Source: an uncultured Clostridia bacterium
GTDB taxonomy: Bacteria; Bacillota; Clostridia; Oscillospirales; Ruminococcaceae
Reading direction: 5' to 3'
DNA: 64,000 nt
Assembly (NCBI GenBank): GCA_947628615.1
Contig: CANRAO010000001.1
Span: 62,001-126,000 of the forward strand
Shown here: in pieces, positions 42,775 through 51,585 of the stretch
Position numbering within the stretch: the first letter of the stretch is position 1
Layout: every line of letters begins with the position of its first letter
Notes under the pieces: model-generated
The model's input: only the letters and a program-made list of their open reading frames with translations
What the model was told of the DNA's origin: nothing
The model's database searches: none
Position numbers and translations under genes: made by a program

Positions 42775-42810
42775 AACAGCCTTTGACTAAAAAATATGTC
42801 AAAAGCTGTT
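42775..42810. promoter_or_regulatory. long inverted repeat upstream of the spoIIA operon
   Basis: AACAGC-C-TTTGAC (42775-42787) and GTCAAA-A-GCTGTT (42798-42810) pair with one mismatch around a 10-base loop. The right arm contains a minus-strand TTGACA (42797-42802). It could be an operator over the spoIIA promoter or an extra terminator for the GH25 gene. Confidence 0.45.
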
Positions 42811-42842
42811 TTTATAAATATAATATTTTGCTAGCAAAGGTA

Positions 42843-42874
42843 AACAAAAAAACCCACACATCAAGCGTGGGTTT
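42843..42874 (-). terminator. terminator of the GH25 gene
   Basis: Arms AAACCCAC and GTGGGTTT with a 9-base loop; the A-run at 42842-42852 gives a T-tract on the minus strand. It lies about 25 bp past the GH25 stop. Confidence 0.8.
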
Positions 42875-42898
42875 ATCTCCCGTTACTGGGAATATTAA

Positions 42899-45022
42899 TT
42901 AATGCTTTACAGTTTTTACTTTTGAATAATATCCATAGCGTCTTATACCCTTTATATTTTTATATGCACGAATTCTGTATTTAGCTGAGTTATTTTTAGC
43001 AAGTATGAATTTATATTTAACGTGTTTCTTTCCCTTTTTATTTTTAACAACATACCACTTTTTAGTTGATTTGTTGTATTTTTGGACCTCATAACCTCCG
43101 GCTCCGTCACACGCTTTCCACTTCAAGGTGCATTTATTGCCGCTGAATGAATATTTCAGCGAAGTAACCTTAGCAGGAATAGTGAGGATACTGTATGCAG
43201 AACTTCTTTCTCCTGCCCATTTTATATCTCCTGCCAGTTTATAAGCCTGCACTTTGAATTTATATTTAGTACCCTTTTTAAGACCTTTAATAGTTGCGTA
43301 GTTGTGACCTTTTCCTAAAACGCTTTTGCAGACAACATATTGCTTTTTGGCAGTGTCATAGCGAAGAACCTGATAGCCTGAACCCTTATCAACTTTTTTC
43401 CAGGTCAGTTTAAGAGCTTCAGGAGTTATTTTTAAATATTTGGGCTTGCCTGCCTTTTTAGGCGTAGTAGCCGCTGATAAAGTTGATGAATTTACAAGAG
43501 GTTCAACTGCTCCATTTTCATTAACAGCGTAGCCCTGAACTCTGAATTTATAAACGGTTGAATAGTCAAGACCTGTTATCTTCGCTGTGACGTTGTTGTT
43601 GCCGGAAATCGCCTTGACTTGTGACCATTCTTGTTTATTTGAATTATACATATTTACATAATAACCGCTGGCAGTTAATAGTTTATTCCATTTTAACGAA
43701 ACAGATTTTTTGTTTGCCGCAGTCTGAATCAGACCGGTTACTTTTTTTAGATTAACACCAAATGTAACAACCGAAGAATAAGCACCGTAAATTTTTTCAG
43801 TACCGATAAGCTTGAATGCTCTCACTTTATATTGACGTTCGGCTGTTGAATAAGGTTCTACAACAGTGAATGTATTAGATTTAGTTGTTCCCAGTGAGAC
43901 CCAGGTGCTTGTTGCCTCGTCATATGTTTTTACCTGATATTTGTAAGCTCCTGCCGCACGAGTCCAGGAAAGAATAAATTCAGAAGGATTTGTTGTGCTC
44001 GGGGCGGCTGTAAGGTTTGTTACTTGATGAGGCTTTGTAAGGTAGTTTTTATTGACGTCAACGCTGCCTTTGATTCCGCTGATGGTTGCTTTTGAAGAAT
44101 ATTGCCACATACTGAACTCGTTTGCATAATCAGTATTGGTGGTGTAGTGGGCAAGCCATATTGCAAATTTTTTTGCAAGAGCAGCGCCGTCGATATAGTT
44201 TTCAAGCCATGTTTTATTTGCGTAAACTCCGCCTGTGTAATTTGCACTTTGAACTCTGTTTGCAAACGCTTTACAGATATTCGTTTTTTCTGCCTTTGTA
44301 AGACCGCTGGTATCAAGTCTGCCTTTTGGATCGGCATTTTCAATATCTATGTATATAGGAAGTGTAATGTCATATCCTTTTACTGCATTTTTACAAAAGT
44401 CTGCTTCTTCTTTAGCCTCTGTCTCCGTAATTGCCTGTGTGTAGAAATAAACACCTACCTGTAGTCCTGCCGCTAAAGCGCCTTCTATATTTTGTTTAAA
44501 GTATGAATCCGCAACGATTTCTCCTGTTCCCCAGCCTCGGTATCCGCATCTGATGATCGCATAAGATATTCCCGCAGCTTTGACCTTGTTCCAGTCAATA
44601 GGAGTGGAATATGCTTGATACATCGAAACGTCGATACCGTCAACAGAATTAACACCGACTAATGCAGGGGGAGTTGTTGGCTGTGTAACTCCGAATTTAT
44701 TTGCTCTTGAATTGGCAATCGGAGAGACGCTCATATACTTTTTATATAACGGGTCGTTATTCTTTGCAAATTCGTCTGAAACCTCAGCACTTTCTAAGAT
44801 TTTTAAGCCGTCAGTGTAGTCTTTAGTGTCATCATTGATTATGTTGTTTTCAGAATTTTCATCATCTAAAACGTTATCATTATCTGAATTATATGATGCA
44901 ATTGTGTCGTCAGGTGCATTTGAGATTTCTTTTGTTTCCGATGAATAACCGATAACAGCTGATTGCAGTAAAATACTGCACGTCAAAATGCTCAAAAGCC
45001 CAGTTTTGAATAGTTTGTTCAT
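42899..45022 (-). CDS. secreted GH25 lysozyme with four Fn3-like modules
   Basis: 707 aa from ATG 45022 (CGGAGG upstream; a longer frame to 45064 has no ribosome site). Signal peptide about 1-27. An acidic Asp/Asn-rich stretch (about 35-95) precedes the GH25 domain (about 125-325), which begins GVNSVDGIDVSMYQAY and carries the catalytic pair in IYIDIEN (Asp226, Glu228). GH25 enzymes cleave peptidoglycan. Four Fn3-like repeats fill the rest (starting near 330, 430, 525, 620; each with a variant of LTWKKV..GSGYQVLRY and YKFRVQAY). Role could be wall remodelling or attack on other bacteria. Confidence 0.92.
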   Translation of the reverse strand: MNKLFKTGLLSILTCSILLQSAVIGYSSETKEISNAPDDTIASYNSDNDNVLDDENSENNIINDDTKDYTDGLKILESAEVSDEFAKNNDPLYKKYMSVSPIANSRANKFGVTQPTTPPALVGVNSVDGIDVSMYQAYSTPIDWNKVKAAGISYAIIRCGYRGWGTGEIVADSYFKQNIEGALAAGLQVGVYFYTQAITETEAKEEADFCKNAVKGYDITLPIYIDIENADPKGRLDTSGLTKAEKTNICKAFANRVQSANYTGGVYANKTWLENYIDGAALAKKFAIWLAHYTTNTDYANEFSMWQYSSKATISGIKGSVDVNKNYLTKPHQVTNLTAAPSTTNPSEFILSWTRAAGAYKYQVKTYDEATSTWVSLGTTKSNTFTVVEPYSTAERQYKVRAFKLIGTEKIYGAYSSVVTFGVNLKKVTGLIQTAANKKSVSLKWNKLLTASGYYVNMYNSNKQEWSQVKAISGNNNVTAKITGLDYSTVYKFRVQGYAVNENGAVEPLVNSSTLSAATTPKKAGKPKYLKITPEALKLTWKKVDKGSGYQVLRYDTAKKQYVVCKSVLGKGHNYATIKGLKKGTKYKFKVQAYKLAGDIKWAGERSSAYSILTIPAKVTSLKYSFSGNKCTLKWKACDGAGGYEVQKYNKSTKKWYVVKNKKGKKHVKYKFILAKNNSAKYRIRAYKNIKGIRRYGYYSKVKTVKH

Positions 45023-45183
45023 TTTGTTTACCTCCGATATTTTTCTATAATATAACCTTAACATAAATTATTGTTTCTTGTCAAATTATAAGGAATATAT
45101 TTTTCTTTTTAATAATACTAAGCTTCTTGAATTACACTCATAAAAACCAAGTTCTTGTTAAGTTTCTCAAAAAATTTGTAATA

Positions 45184-46419
45184 TTACATCTTTGCATTAG
45201 CAAGCATAAGCTTGATCCTGTTTTCCTGATTAACTTTTGTTGCACCCGGATCGTAGTCGATAGCTACAATGTTAGCGTCGGGGTAAGCGTTTTTAATAAC
45301 TCTTGACATTCCCTTTGCTACAATGTGATTAGGCAGACATCCGAACGGCTGAGTGCAGATTATATTCTTTGTTCCAGACTCCGCTAAAGCTGCCATTTCA
45401 GCGGTTATAAGCCAGCCCTCGCCCATTTTTACACCTTGATTTATGTACTTGTCAGCGTAGTGTCTGAGGTGTTCAAAATCGTGAGGAGGTTCAAACTCGC
45501 CGTGTTCTTTCATTATCTTTATCTGCTGCTTCTGAAACTTATATAAAACATCGTAACCGATCTTGAAAAGAGCGGTGGTTTTTGTTTTAGTGTCATACAG
45601 CTTTTCATCGGTGACAGTGTTTGACGCACAATAAAGAACAAAGTCAAGAAGTCCCGGAACATTAGGCTCGCAGTCCTCCTGAATAAGAAAATCGCAGAGA
45701 TGATTGTTAGCCAGAGGCGAATATTTCACATAGATTTCACCTACTATGCCTACTTTGGTTTTTTTCTTTTTTGTTCTTTTGATAGCTGAAAAGTCGTCTA
45801 AAATACTTCTGTAAATTTTCTTTGTATTAAAATATCTGTTTTTGCGAAGTAAAACAGACAGCTTTCTCTGCCAATTGCTAAGAACTCTGTCGGTGCTTCC
45901 CTTGTGAATTTCATAAGGCTTGCATTGATAATAAAGCGACATAAGCATATCGCCGTACATAACCGCATAAACGAGCTTGAGAGCGATAACCGGCGTTATT
46001 TTAAAAGCAGGATTTTTTTCAAGACCTGAAAAATTCAGAGAAATAACCGGTACCTGCGGAAACTCTGCCGAAAGAGACTTGCGAAGCAGGTGGAGATAGT
46101 TAGACGCTCTGCAGCCACCGCCTGTCTGCGAAATCAAAAGGGCAGTTTTATTAACATCGTATTTTCCGTTTTTCAAAGCGTCCATAAACTGACCGATAAC
46201 AAGCAGTGCAGGATAGCAGGTATCGTTGTGAACATTTTTAAGTCCCTCGTCGATAACTGAACGAGTCGAGGTTTGTAAAAGTTCCATATTGTATCCGTAC
46301 TCTCGAAATATTTCGATTATAAGTTTAAAGTGGATAGGAAGCATATCAGGTACAAGAATAGTATAGTCCTTCTTCATATCCTCTGTAAATACAGTCTGGT
46401 TTACTCTGTTTGATGCCAT
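45184..46419 (-). CDS. 2-hydroxyacyl-CoA dehydratase-related protein (HgdB/DUF2229-like C-terminal part)
   Basis: 411 aa. It carries family-type segments VPDMLPIHFKLIIEIFREYG, VHNDTCYPALLVIGQFMDAL (Cys), LLISQTGGGCRASNYLHLLR (Cys) and FGCLPNHIVAKGMSRVIKNA (Cys), matching the C-terminal part of the roughly 1400-aa activase-dehydratase fusion proteins of Clostridia. Here it is a separate gene 39 bp downstream of the activase, with its own GGAGC site. It probably works with it as an ATP-driven iron-sulfur reductase system; the substrate is unknown. Confidence 0.8.
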   Translation of the reverse strand: MASNRVNQTVFTEDMKKDYTILVPDMLPIHFKLIIEIFREYGYNMELLQTSTRSVIDEGLKNVHNDTCYPALLVIGQFMDALKNGKYDVNKTALLISQTGGGCRASNYLHLLRKSLSAEFPQVPVISLNFSGLEKNPAFKITPVIALKLVYAVMYGDMLMSLYYQCKPYEIHKGSTDRVLSNWQRKLSVLLRKNRYFNTKKIYRSILDDFSAIKRTKKKKTKVGIVGEIYVKYSPLANNHLCDFLIQEDCEPNVPGLLDFVLYCASNTVTDEKLYDTKTKTTALFKIGYDVLYKFQKQQIKIMKEHGEFEPPHDFEHLRHYADKYINQGVKMGEGWLITAEMAALAESGTKNIICTQPFGCLPNHIVAKGMSRVIKNAYPDANIVAIDYDPGATKVNQENRIKLMLANAKM

Positions 46420-46458
46420 TTTATCACTGCTCCGTATGGAGCATTCCTCCTTTATATC

Positions 46459-49413
46459 CTATTTACTTGAACTTGTTTCTTTTTCTTCAAGCGACGCTAC
46501 AAGACTTCTAAGTCTTATCTTTGCAGCACCGAGATTGTTGATCTCATCAATTTTGAGCTGAGTATACAGCTTGCCGTTTTCCTCTAAAACAGCCCTTACT
46601 TCATCGGTCGTTATAGCGTCTATTCCGCAGCCGAACGATACAAGCTGAACAAGCTGCATATCGGGCTGGGTCGTTACATATTCAGCGGCACGGTAAAGCC
46701 TTGAATGATAAGTCCACTGGTTTAAAACGTCAAGAGGCGGAACGTCGATCAGATTTGAAACGCTGTCCTCAGTTACAACGGCAAGACCGAGAGACGTTAT
46801 AAGTTTATGTATTCCGTGATTGATTTCAGGGTCTATATGATAAGGACGTCCTGCCAGAACTATGATTTTTTGTCCCTTTGAGCGTGCGTTTGCAATGATT
46901 TCCCTTGCTTTTGTTTCTATACTTCTTCTGAAACGCACTTCGGCGGAATAAGCCTTGTCAAGAACATCATATACCATAGATTTGGTTACAGAATACTTTT
47001 TAAGCGCTCTTGAAACAGCTTTTGCCGTGTGGTTCTTTTTATTTATATCTATATATGGTGATACGAAGTTGTCATCATTCAGAACAGGCATATTTGCCTT
47101 TAAAAGCTCCGGATAATAAGCGACAACAGGGCAATTGTAATGATTATCGCTTCCGCCCTCGTCGATGTTATAGCTCATACAGGGGTAGAATATAAAATCT
47201 ACGCCCTTTTCCAAAAGACTTTCAATATGTCCGTGAGCCAGCTTTGCAGGATAGCAGACAGTGTCAGACGGAATAGTCTGCTGACCTTTATAGTAGGTCT
47301 CCCTTGTAGATTCTTCCGACAATACTACCTCGAATCCAAGCGAGGTAAACATAGTATGGAAAAACGGAAGCATATCGTAATAGCTGAGCGTCATAGGTAT
47401 TCCGACCTTAGCTATCGGATTTTCGGGTTTGATTCCCTCATACTCTCTTATAAGACTGTATTTGAATTCAAACATATTCTCAGGGAGGTTTTCAGTTTTT
47501 ATTCCGGCACCCTTTTCACATCTGTTACCTGAGATAAATCTGTGGCCGTCGTTGAATCTTATTATAGTAAGATTGCAGTTGGCACCGCAGCCGCCGCACT
47601 GTGCAGAGGTAGATTTGTACGAGAAATTCTCTAATTCACTGCTTGAGATCAGTTTGGATCTTTCCAGTCCATCTGCTTTAGCTTTTTCCTTTGCGTATAA
47701 TGCACAGCCGAAGGCTCCCATAAGACCGGCTATTGCAGGACGTGTCACGTTTCTGCCCATTTCCATTTCAAATGAGCGCAGAACTGCGTCGTTTAAGAAT
47801 GTTCCGCCCTGAACTACAATATTCTTTCCCAGTTCTTCAGGCGATTTTGCACGGATTACCTTATAAATTGCATTTTTGATTATTGACGAAGAAAGTCCGG
47901 CTGAAATATCCTCGACGCTTGCACCGTCCTTCTGAGCCTGTTTGACCGAGCTGTTCATAAATACGGTACACCTTGAACCGAGTTCAACAGGTGCTTTGGC
48001 AAAAAGACCAAGATTTGCAAAGTCTGCTATGTCATAGCCCATTGCCTGAGCAAATGTCTGTATAAACGAACCGCAGCCCGAAGAGCAGGCTTCGTTGAGC
48101 ATAATGCTGTCGATAGCGTTGTTTTTTATCTTGAAGCATTTTATGTCCTGACCGCCGATATCTATGATAAAATCAACGTCGGGACAGAAATGCGCCGCTG
48201 CTTTAAAATGTGCAACAGTTTCAACTATACCGTAATCAATGCCGATACTCGCTTTGATAAGGTCTTCGCCGTAGCCTGTTACAGCAGAGGCTTTGATGTT
48301 TATTCTGCCGTCTGAAAGACGGTATATTTCCTTGATTTTGTCAGTGATAATGTCAAGCGGCTGACCTTTATTAGAACAGTAGTGATTATAAAGAAGTTTT
48401 CCGTCGGGAGTGATAAGAACCAGCTTTGTAGTAGTAGAACCCGCGTCAACGCCCAGATAGGCGTCGCCTTCATATGTATTTATATCCTCGTATTTAAGGT
48501 CTGACTTTTTGTGCCTTTCAACAAATTCGTGATAATCTTCCTTTGATTTGAATAACGGCTCTCCGACAACAATGCTGTCTGTTGCTTTTGCGTTGAGAAT
48601 TTTTTCAAGAGCCTCGTCTATTGTCATAGGCTCTGCTATCTGCTCAGCCTGAAGTGCACTGCCGTAAGCCATAAAGCACGGTGCGAGTTCAGGAAAAATT
48701 GCGTGTTCATCATCGAGTTTTAAAGTTGTGACAAAAGCCTTTCTTAAACCGCTGAGAAAAGACAGCGGTCCTCCCAAAAACAGAACCTTTCCTGCGATCT
48801 TTCTGCCCTGTGCAAGCCCCGAAACGGTCTGGTCGACAACAGCCTGATAAATTGACGCCGCAATGTCTTCTTTTTTTGCTCCCTGATTTAAAAGCGGCTG
48901 AATGTCTGATTTTGCAAAAACTCCGCACCGTGAGGCGATAGGGTAAATTTTCTCAGCCTTTAACGAAAGTTCGTTAAGCTCGTCCGGCGTAACGCCGAGA
49001 AGAGTTGCCATCTGATCTATAAAAGCGCCGGTTCCGCCTGCACACGAGCCGTTCATTCGCTGTTCAACTCCGCCTGTAAGAAAGATTATTTTTGCATCTT
49101 CTCCGCCAAGCTCAACAACAACATCAGCGTCAGGATAGCTCTTGTTTACGGCAACAAATGCGGAATAAACTTCCTGAACAAATTCAATTCCGCTTGTGTT
49201 TGCAATTCCCAAGCCTGCCGAGCCTGTAATAGCGATCTTAAATCTCTCGCCCTTGAATTTTTCTCTTATTATTTTAAGCTGCTCGGCAACAGTTTCCTTA
49301 ACCTTAGAATAATGCCTCTCATATTTATTGTATATAATTTCATCGCCGTCTAAAATGACAGTTTTTACGGTTGTCGATCCGACATCAATACCAAGATCAT
49401 AAATTTTATTCAT
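46459..49413 (-). CDS. 2-hydroxyacyl-CoA dehydratase activase, tandem BadF/HgdC ATPase with DUF2229
   Basis: 984 aa. Two ASKHA ATPase domains: the first opens DLGIDVGSTTVKTVILD and holds NGSCAGGTGAFIDQM with its cluster cysteine; the second opens YLGVDAGSTTTKLVLI (about 325) and holds NEACSSGCGSFIQTFAQAMG. A CGGCGANC motif (about 604-611) may bind metal, followed by the DUF2229 region (TLSYYDMLPFFHTMFTSLGF, FIFYPCMSYN). Activases use ATP to push electrons into a dehydratase iron-sulfur cluster. With the next gene the total is 1395 aa, the size of the usual single fused protein. Confidence 0.88.
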   Translation of the reverse strand: MNKIYDLGIDVGSTTVKTVILDGDEIIYNKYERHYSKVKETVAEQLKIIREKFKGERFKIAITGSAGLGIANTSGIEFVQEVYSAFVAVNKSYPDADVVVELGGEDAKIIFLTGGVEQRMNGSCAGGTGAFIDQMATLLGVTPDELNELSLKAEKIYPIASRCGVFAKSDIQPLLNQGAKKEDIAASIYQAVVDQTVSGLAQGRKIAGKVLFLGGPLSFLSGLRKAFVTTLKLDDEHAIFPELAPCFMAYGSALQAEQIAEPMTIDEALEKILNAKATDSIVVGEPLFKSKEDYHEFVERHKKSDLKYEDINTYEGDAYLGVDAGSTTTKLVLITPDGKLLYNHYCSNKGQPLDIITDKIKEIYRLSDGRINIKASAVTGYGEDLIKASIGIDYGIVETVAHFKAAAHFCPDVDFIIDIGGQDIKCFKIKNNAIDSIMLNEACSSGCGSFIQTFAQAMGYDIADFANLGLFAKAPVELGSRCTVFMNSSVKQAQKDGASVEDISAGLSSSIIKNAIYKVIRAKSPEELGKNIVVQGGTFLNDAVLRSFEMEMGRNVTRPAIAGLMGAFGCALYAKEKAKADGLERSKLISSSELENFSYKSTSAQCGGCGANCNLTIIRFNDGHRFISGNRCEKGAGIKTENLPENMFEFKYSLIREYEGIKPENPIAKVGIPMTLSYYDMLPFFHTMFTSLGFEVVLSEESTRETYYKGQQTIPSDTVCYPAKLAHGHIESLLEKGVDFIFYPCMSYNIDEGGSDNHYNCPVVAYYPELLKANMPVLNDDNFVSPYIDINKKNHTAKAVSRALKKYSVTKSMVYDVLDKAYSAEVRFRRSIETKAREIIANARSKGQKIIVLAGRPYHIDPEINHGIHKLITSLGLAVVTEDSVSNLIDVPPLDVLNQWTYHSRLYRAAEYVTTQPDMQLVQLVSFGCGIDAITTDEVRAVLEENGKLYTQLKIDEINNLGAAKIRLRSLVASLEEKETSSSK

Positions 49414-49712
49414 AAAACTCTCCGTTCTTTATTTATATTTATCTCATCTTAGTACTAAGCTGTAGTTCGTTTCGAAATTTATTAGAGTTTAAAATTTTAC
49501 TGTATTATTTTTCGTACCTTTTGATTATACAATAAATTTTAAAAAAAATAAAGGCTTTTAATAAAAGATTTATTGGTAATAGTAATGATAATATGCCAGC
49601 TATTCAAGTGCTTGCTAATGAAAAAGGTAAAGTTTAATGAAAATGATAAAATAATATAATTAAGTCAAGAATAACTATACACATAAAGTTTATAAAAATT
49701 TAATAAGAATTA
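49414..49712. other. AT-rich intergenic region upstream of the GH5 cluster
   Basis: Between the divergently transcribed activase and first GH5 gene. Very AT-rich, no open reading frame or repeat seen except the promoter and palindrome at its right end. Confidence 0.5.
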
Positions 49713-49741
49713 TTTACTTTATATGACAATTTATGTATAAT
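49713..49741 (+). promoter_or_regulatory. promoter of the first GH5 gene
   Basis: TTTACT (49713-49718), 17 bp, TATAAT (49736-49741), 59 bp upstream of the start. Confidence 0.65.
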
Positions 49742-49745
49742 GTTC

Positions 49746-49765
49746 ATTGTAAAATATTTTACAAT
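49746..49765. promoter_or_regulatory. perfect 20-bp palindrome at the GH5 transcription start
   Basis: ATTGTAAAAT/ATTTTACAAT, starting 4 bp after the -10. The position would block promoter clearance if bound, so an operator is likely. Confidence 0.5.
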
Positions 49766-49799
49766 TATTATTATTTTTATCAAATGAAAGGAAATTTTT

Positions 49800-51407
49800 A
49801 TGAAATTTAGACGAATACTTGCTGGAATTTCAGCAGTTGTAATGTCAATAAGCGCTATGTCATTTTCAGCTGTTGCAAATGTTACGGCTTATACCGCAGA
49901 TAATGTTTTTGATAATCTTAATCAAACACAAATTACCGAGGCTATGGGTCCGGGCTGGAATTTAGGAAATCAGCTTGAAGCGTCAGTGAACGGAGTACCT
50001 AGCGAAACTGCATGGGGAAATCCCCAAATTACGCAGCAAACATTTCAAATGGTTAAAAACGCAGGCTTTAAAACTGTAAGGATCCCAATATCTTATTTAT
50101 CAAAAATAGGCTCGGCTCCAAGCTATACTATTGATTCTTCGTGGCTAAGCAGAATTAAAACTGTTGTTAATATGGCGTTATCAGAGGGACTATATGTAAT
50201 AATAAATATGCACGGCGACGGCTACACTACTGTATCAGGCTCATGGCTTTTGTGCAATGCGTCTAGCGACCAGCAAACTGCAATAAAAGCAAAATATGAG
50301 AATGTCTGGAGACAGATCGCAGAGACCTTCAGCTACTGTGATGAGCATCTTATTTTCGAGTCAATGAATGAGGAGTTCGACGGTACATATACAACGCCTA
50401 ACCGAACATACTATTCCAATATAAATGACTACAATCAGATTTTTGTTAATACTGTTCGTAACACAGGCGGAAACAATGCAAAAAGATGGCTTCTTATCCC
50501 CGGCTGGAACACAGACATTGAGTATACAACGGGAGATTACGGATTTAAAATCCCGGCAGATTCTTACAGAGACAGTTCAATTCCCACAAATGAGCAGAGG
50601 ATAATGATTTCTGTTCACTATTATACTCCATGGGATTTCTGCGGAGACGGCTCATGGAACAAAACAACGTGGGGAACAGATTCTGAAATACAAACATTGA
50701 AAGACCTGTTTACAAAATGCTACAAATCATTTGTAATAAAGGGATATCCTGTAGTTGTCGGAGAATACGGAGCAATCAATAAGAATAACGAGAGCAGCAG
50801 GATCAAATTTGCAAGCGAGGTATGTAAGGCTGCAAGAAGTATGGGAATGATACCTGTTATCTGGGATAACAACGGAAACGGTACAGGTGCAGATTCATTC
50901 GGATTATTTAACAGATGGACATATCAAGTTACTCAGCAGGGAATAATAAATGCAATTATGAGTGCATTCAGCGGAAATCCCGAGCCTGCTCCCGATATTA
51001 TGACAAAGGATCAAGCTCTTGCAGTAATTTATAGTACAAAAAATGCTACAACATTAGCAAGCGGAACGGCTGACGTATCAATGGCAGGCGCTGTAAAGGT
51101 AAGATGCGTTTTTGACTGTGCATCAGATGTTTCGTTTAATCCGTACACATATCTTAATCTGTCGTCAACAATTGCCGGAATAAATTCACAGGCTAGTGTA
51201 AAAGGAAAAAGCTACGAGACAGGACTTACAAAATTAACAGCAACATTAAATCTAACTAATGCGATAAAACAAGGAGATAGCTACAGTATTTCCGCATATA
51301 CAGTTTCTTGGGCAAATGCAAGCGACTATGTGTTCTTGATAAGAAGTCTTGAGTTTCTTGACTCAAACGGAAATGTTATCAAAACGATTGATAAGTCAAA
51401 TAAGTAA
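49800..51407 (+). CDS. secreted GH5 endoglucanase-type enzyme
   Basis: 535 aa. Signal peptide about 1-31. GH5 catalytic domain about 35-390: GPGWNLGNQLEA, FKTVRIPISYL, INMHGDGYTT, acid/base Glu191 in FESMNEEFDG, VHYYTPWDF, and nucleophile Glu322 in VVGEYGA. It looks nearest to subfamily 4 (cellulase/xyloglucanase), with Gly replacing the second His of the usual NMHHD. Residues about 400-535 form a module shared with the next two genes (MTKDQALAVI, GTADVSMAGA, YVFLIRSLEFLDSNGNVIKT). Unlike them it has no Asn linker or Fn3-like tail. GAAAGGA precedes the ATG. Confidence 0.92.
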   Translation: MKFRRILAGISAVVMSISAMSFSAVANVTAYTADNVFDNLNQTQITEAMGPGWNLGNQLEASVNGVPSETAWGNPQITQQTFQMVKNAGFKTVRIPISYLSKIGSAPSYTIDSSWLSRIKTVVNMALSEGLYVIINMHGDGYTTVSGSWLLCNASSDQQTAIKAKYENVWRQIAETFSYCDEHLIFESMNEEFDGTYTTPNRTYYSNINDYNQIFVNTVRNTGGNNAKRWLLIPGWNTDIEYTTGDYGFKIPADSYRDSSIPTNEQRIMISVHYYTPWDFCGDGSWNKTTWGTDSEIQTLKDLFTKCYKSFVIKGYPVVVGEYGAINKNNESSRIKFASEVCKAARSMGMIPVIWDNNGNGTGADSFGLFNRWTYQVTQQGIINAIMSAFSGNPEPAPDIMTKDQALAVIYSTKNATTLASGTADVSMAGAVKVRCVFDCASDVSFNPYTYLNLSSTIAGINSQASVKGKSYETGLTKLTATLNLTNAIKQGDSYSISAYTVSWANASDYVFLIRSLEFLDSNGNVIKTIDKSNK

Positions 51408-51429
51408 TTAAAATTTTACTTTTAGAGAA

Positions 51430-51468
51430 AATCAGGAGTAAGACATAAAACTTGCTTCTGATTTTTTA
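51430..51468 (+). terminator. intrinsic terminator of the first GH5 gene
   Basis: Arms AATCAGGAGTAAG and CTTGCTTCTGATT (two G-T pairs) with an 8-base loop and TTTTTT. Confidence 0.75.
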
Positions 51469-51489
51469 TAGAAAAAATTTATAAAATTA

Positions 51490-51519
51490 TTGACTTGATA
51501 TACAAAATTATTGTATAAT
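51490..51519 (+). promoter_or_regulatory. promoter of the second GH5 gene
   Basis: TTGACT (51490-51495), 18 bp, TATAAT (51514-51519). AATTATT and AATAATT flank the -10 as an inverted pair. Confidence 0.7.
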
Positions 51520-51585
51520 AATTATAAGCGTATACCGTATGCTTACTTTGGTATTTATAATTTTTATAAAGAAAGAGGTATTGTT

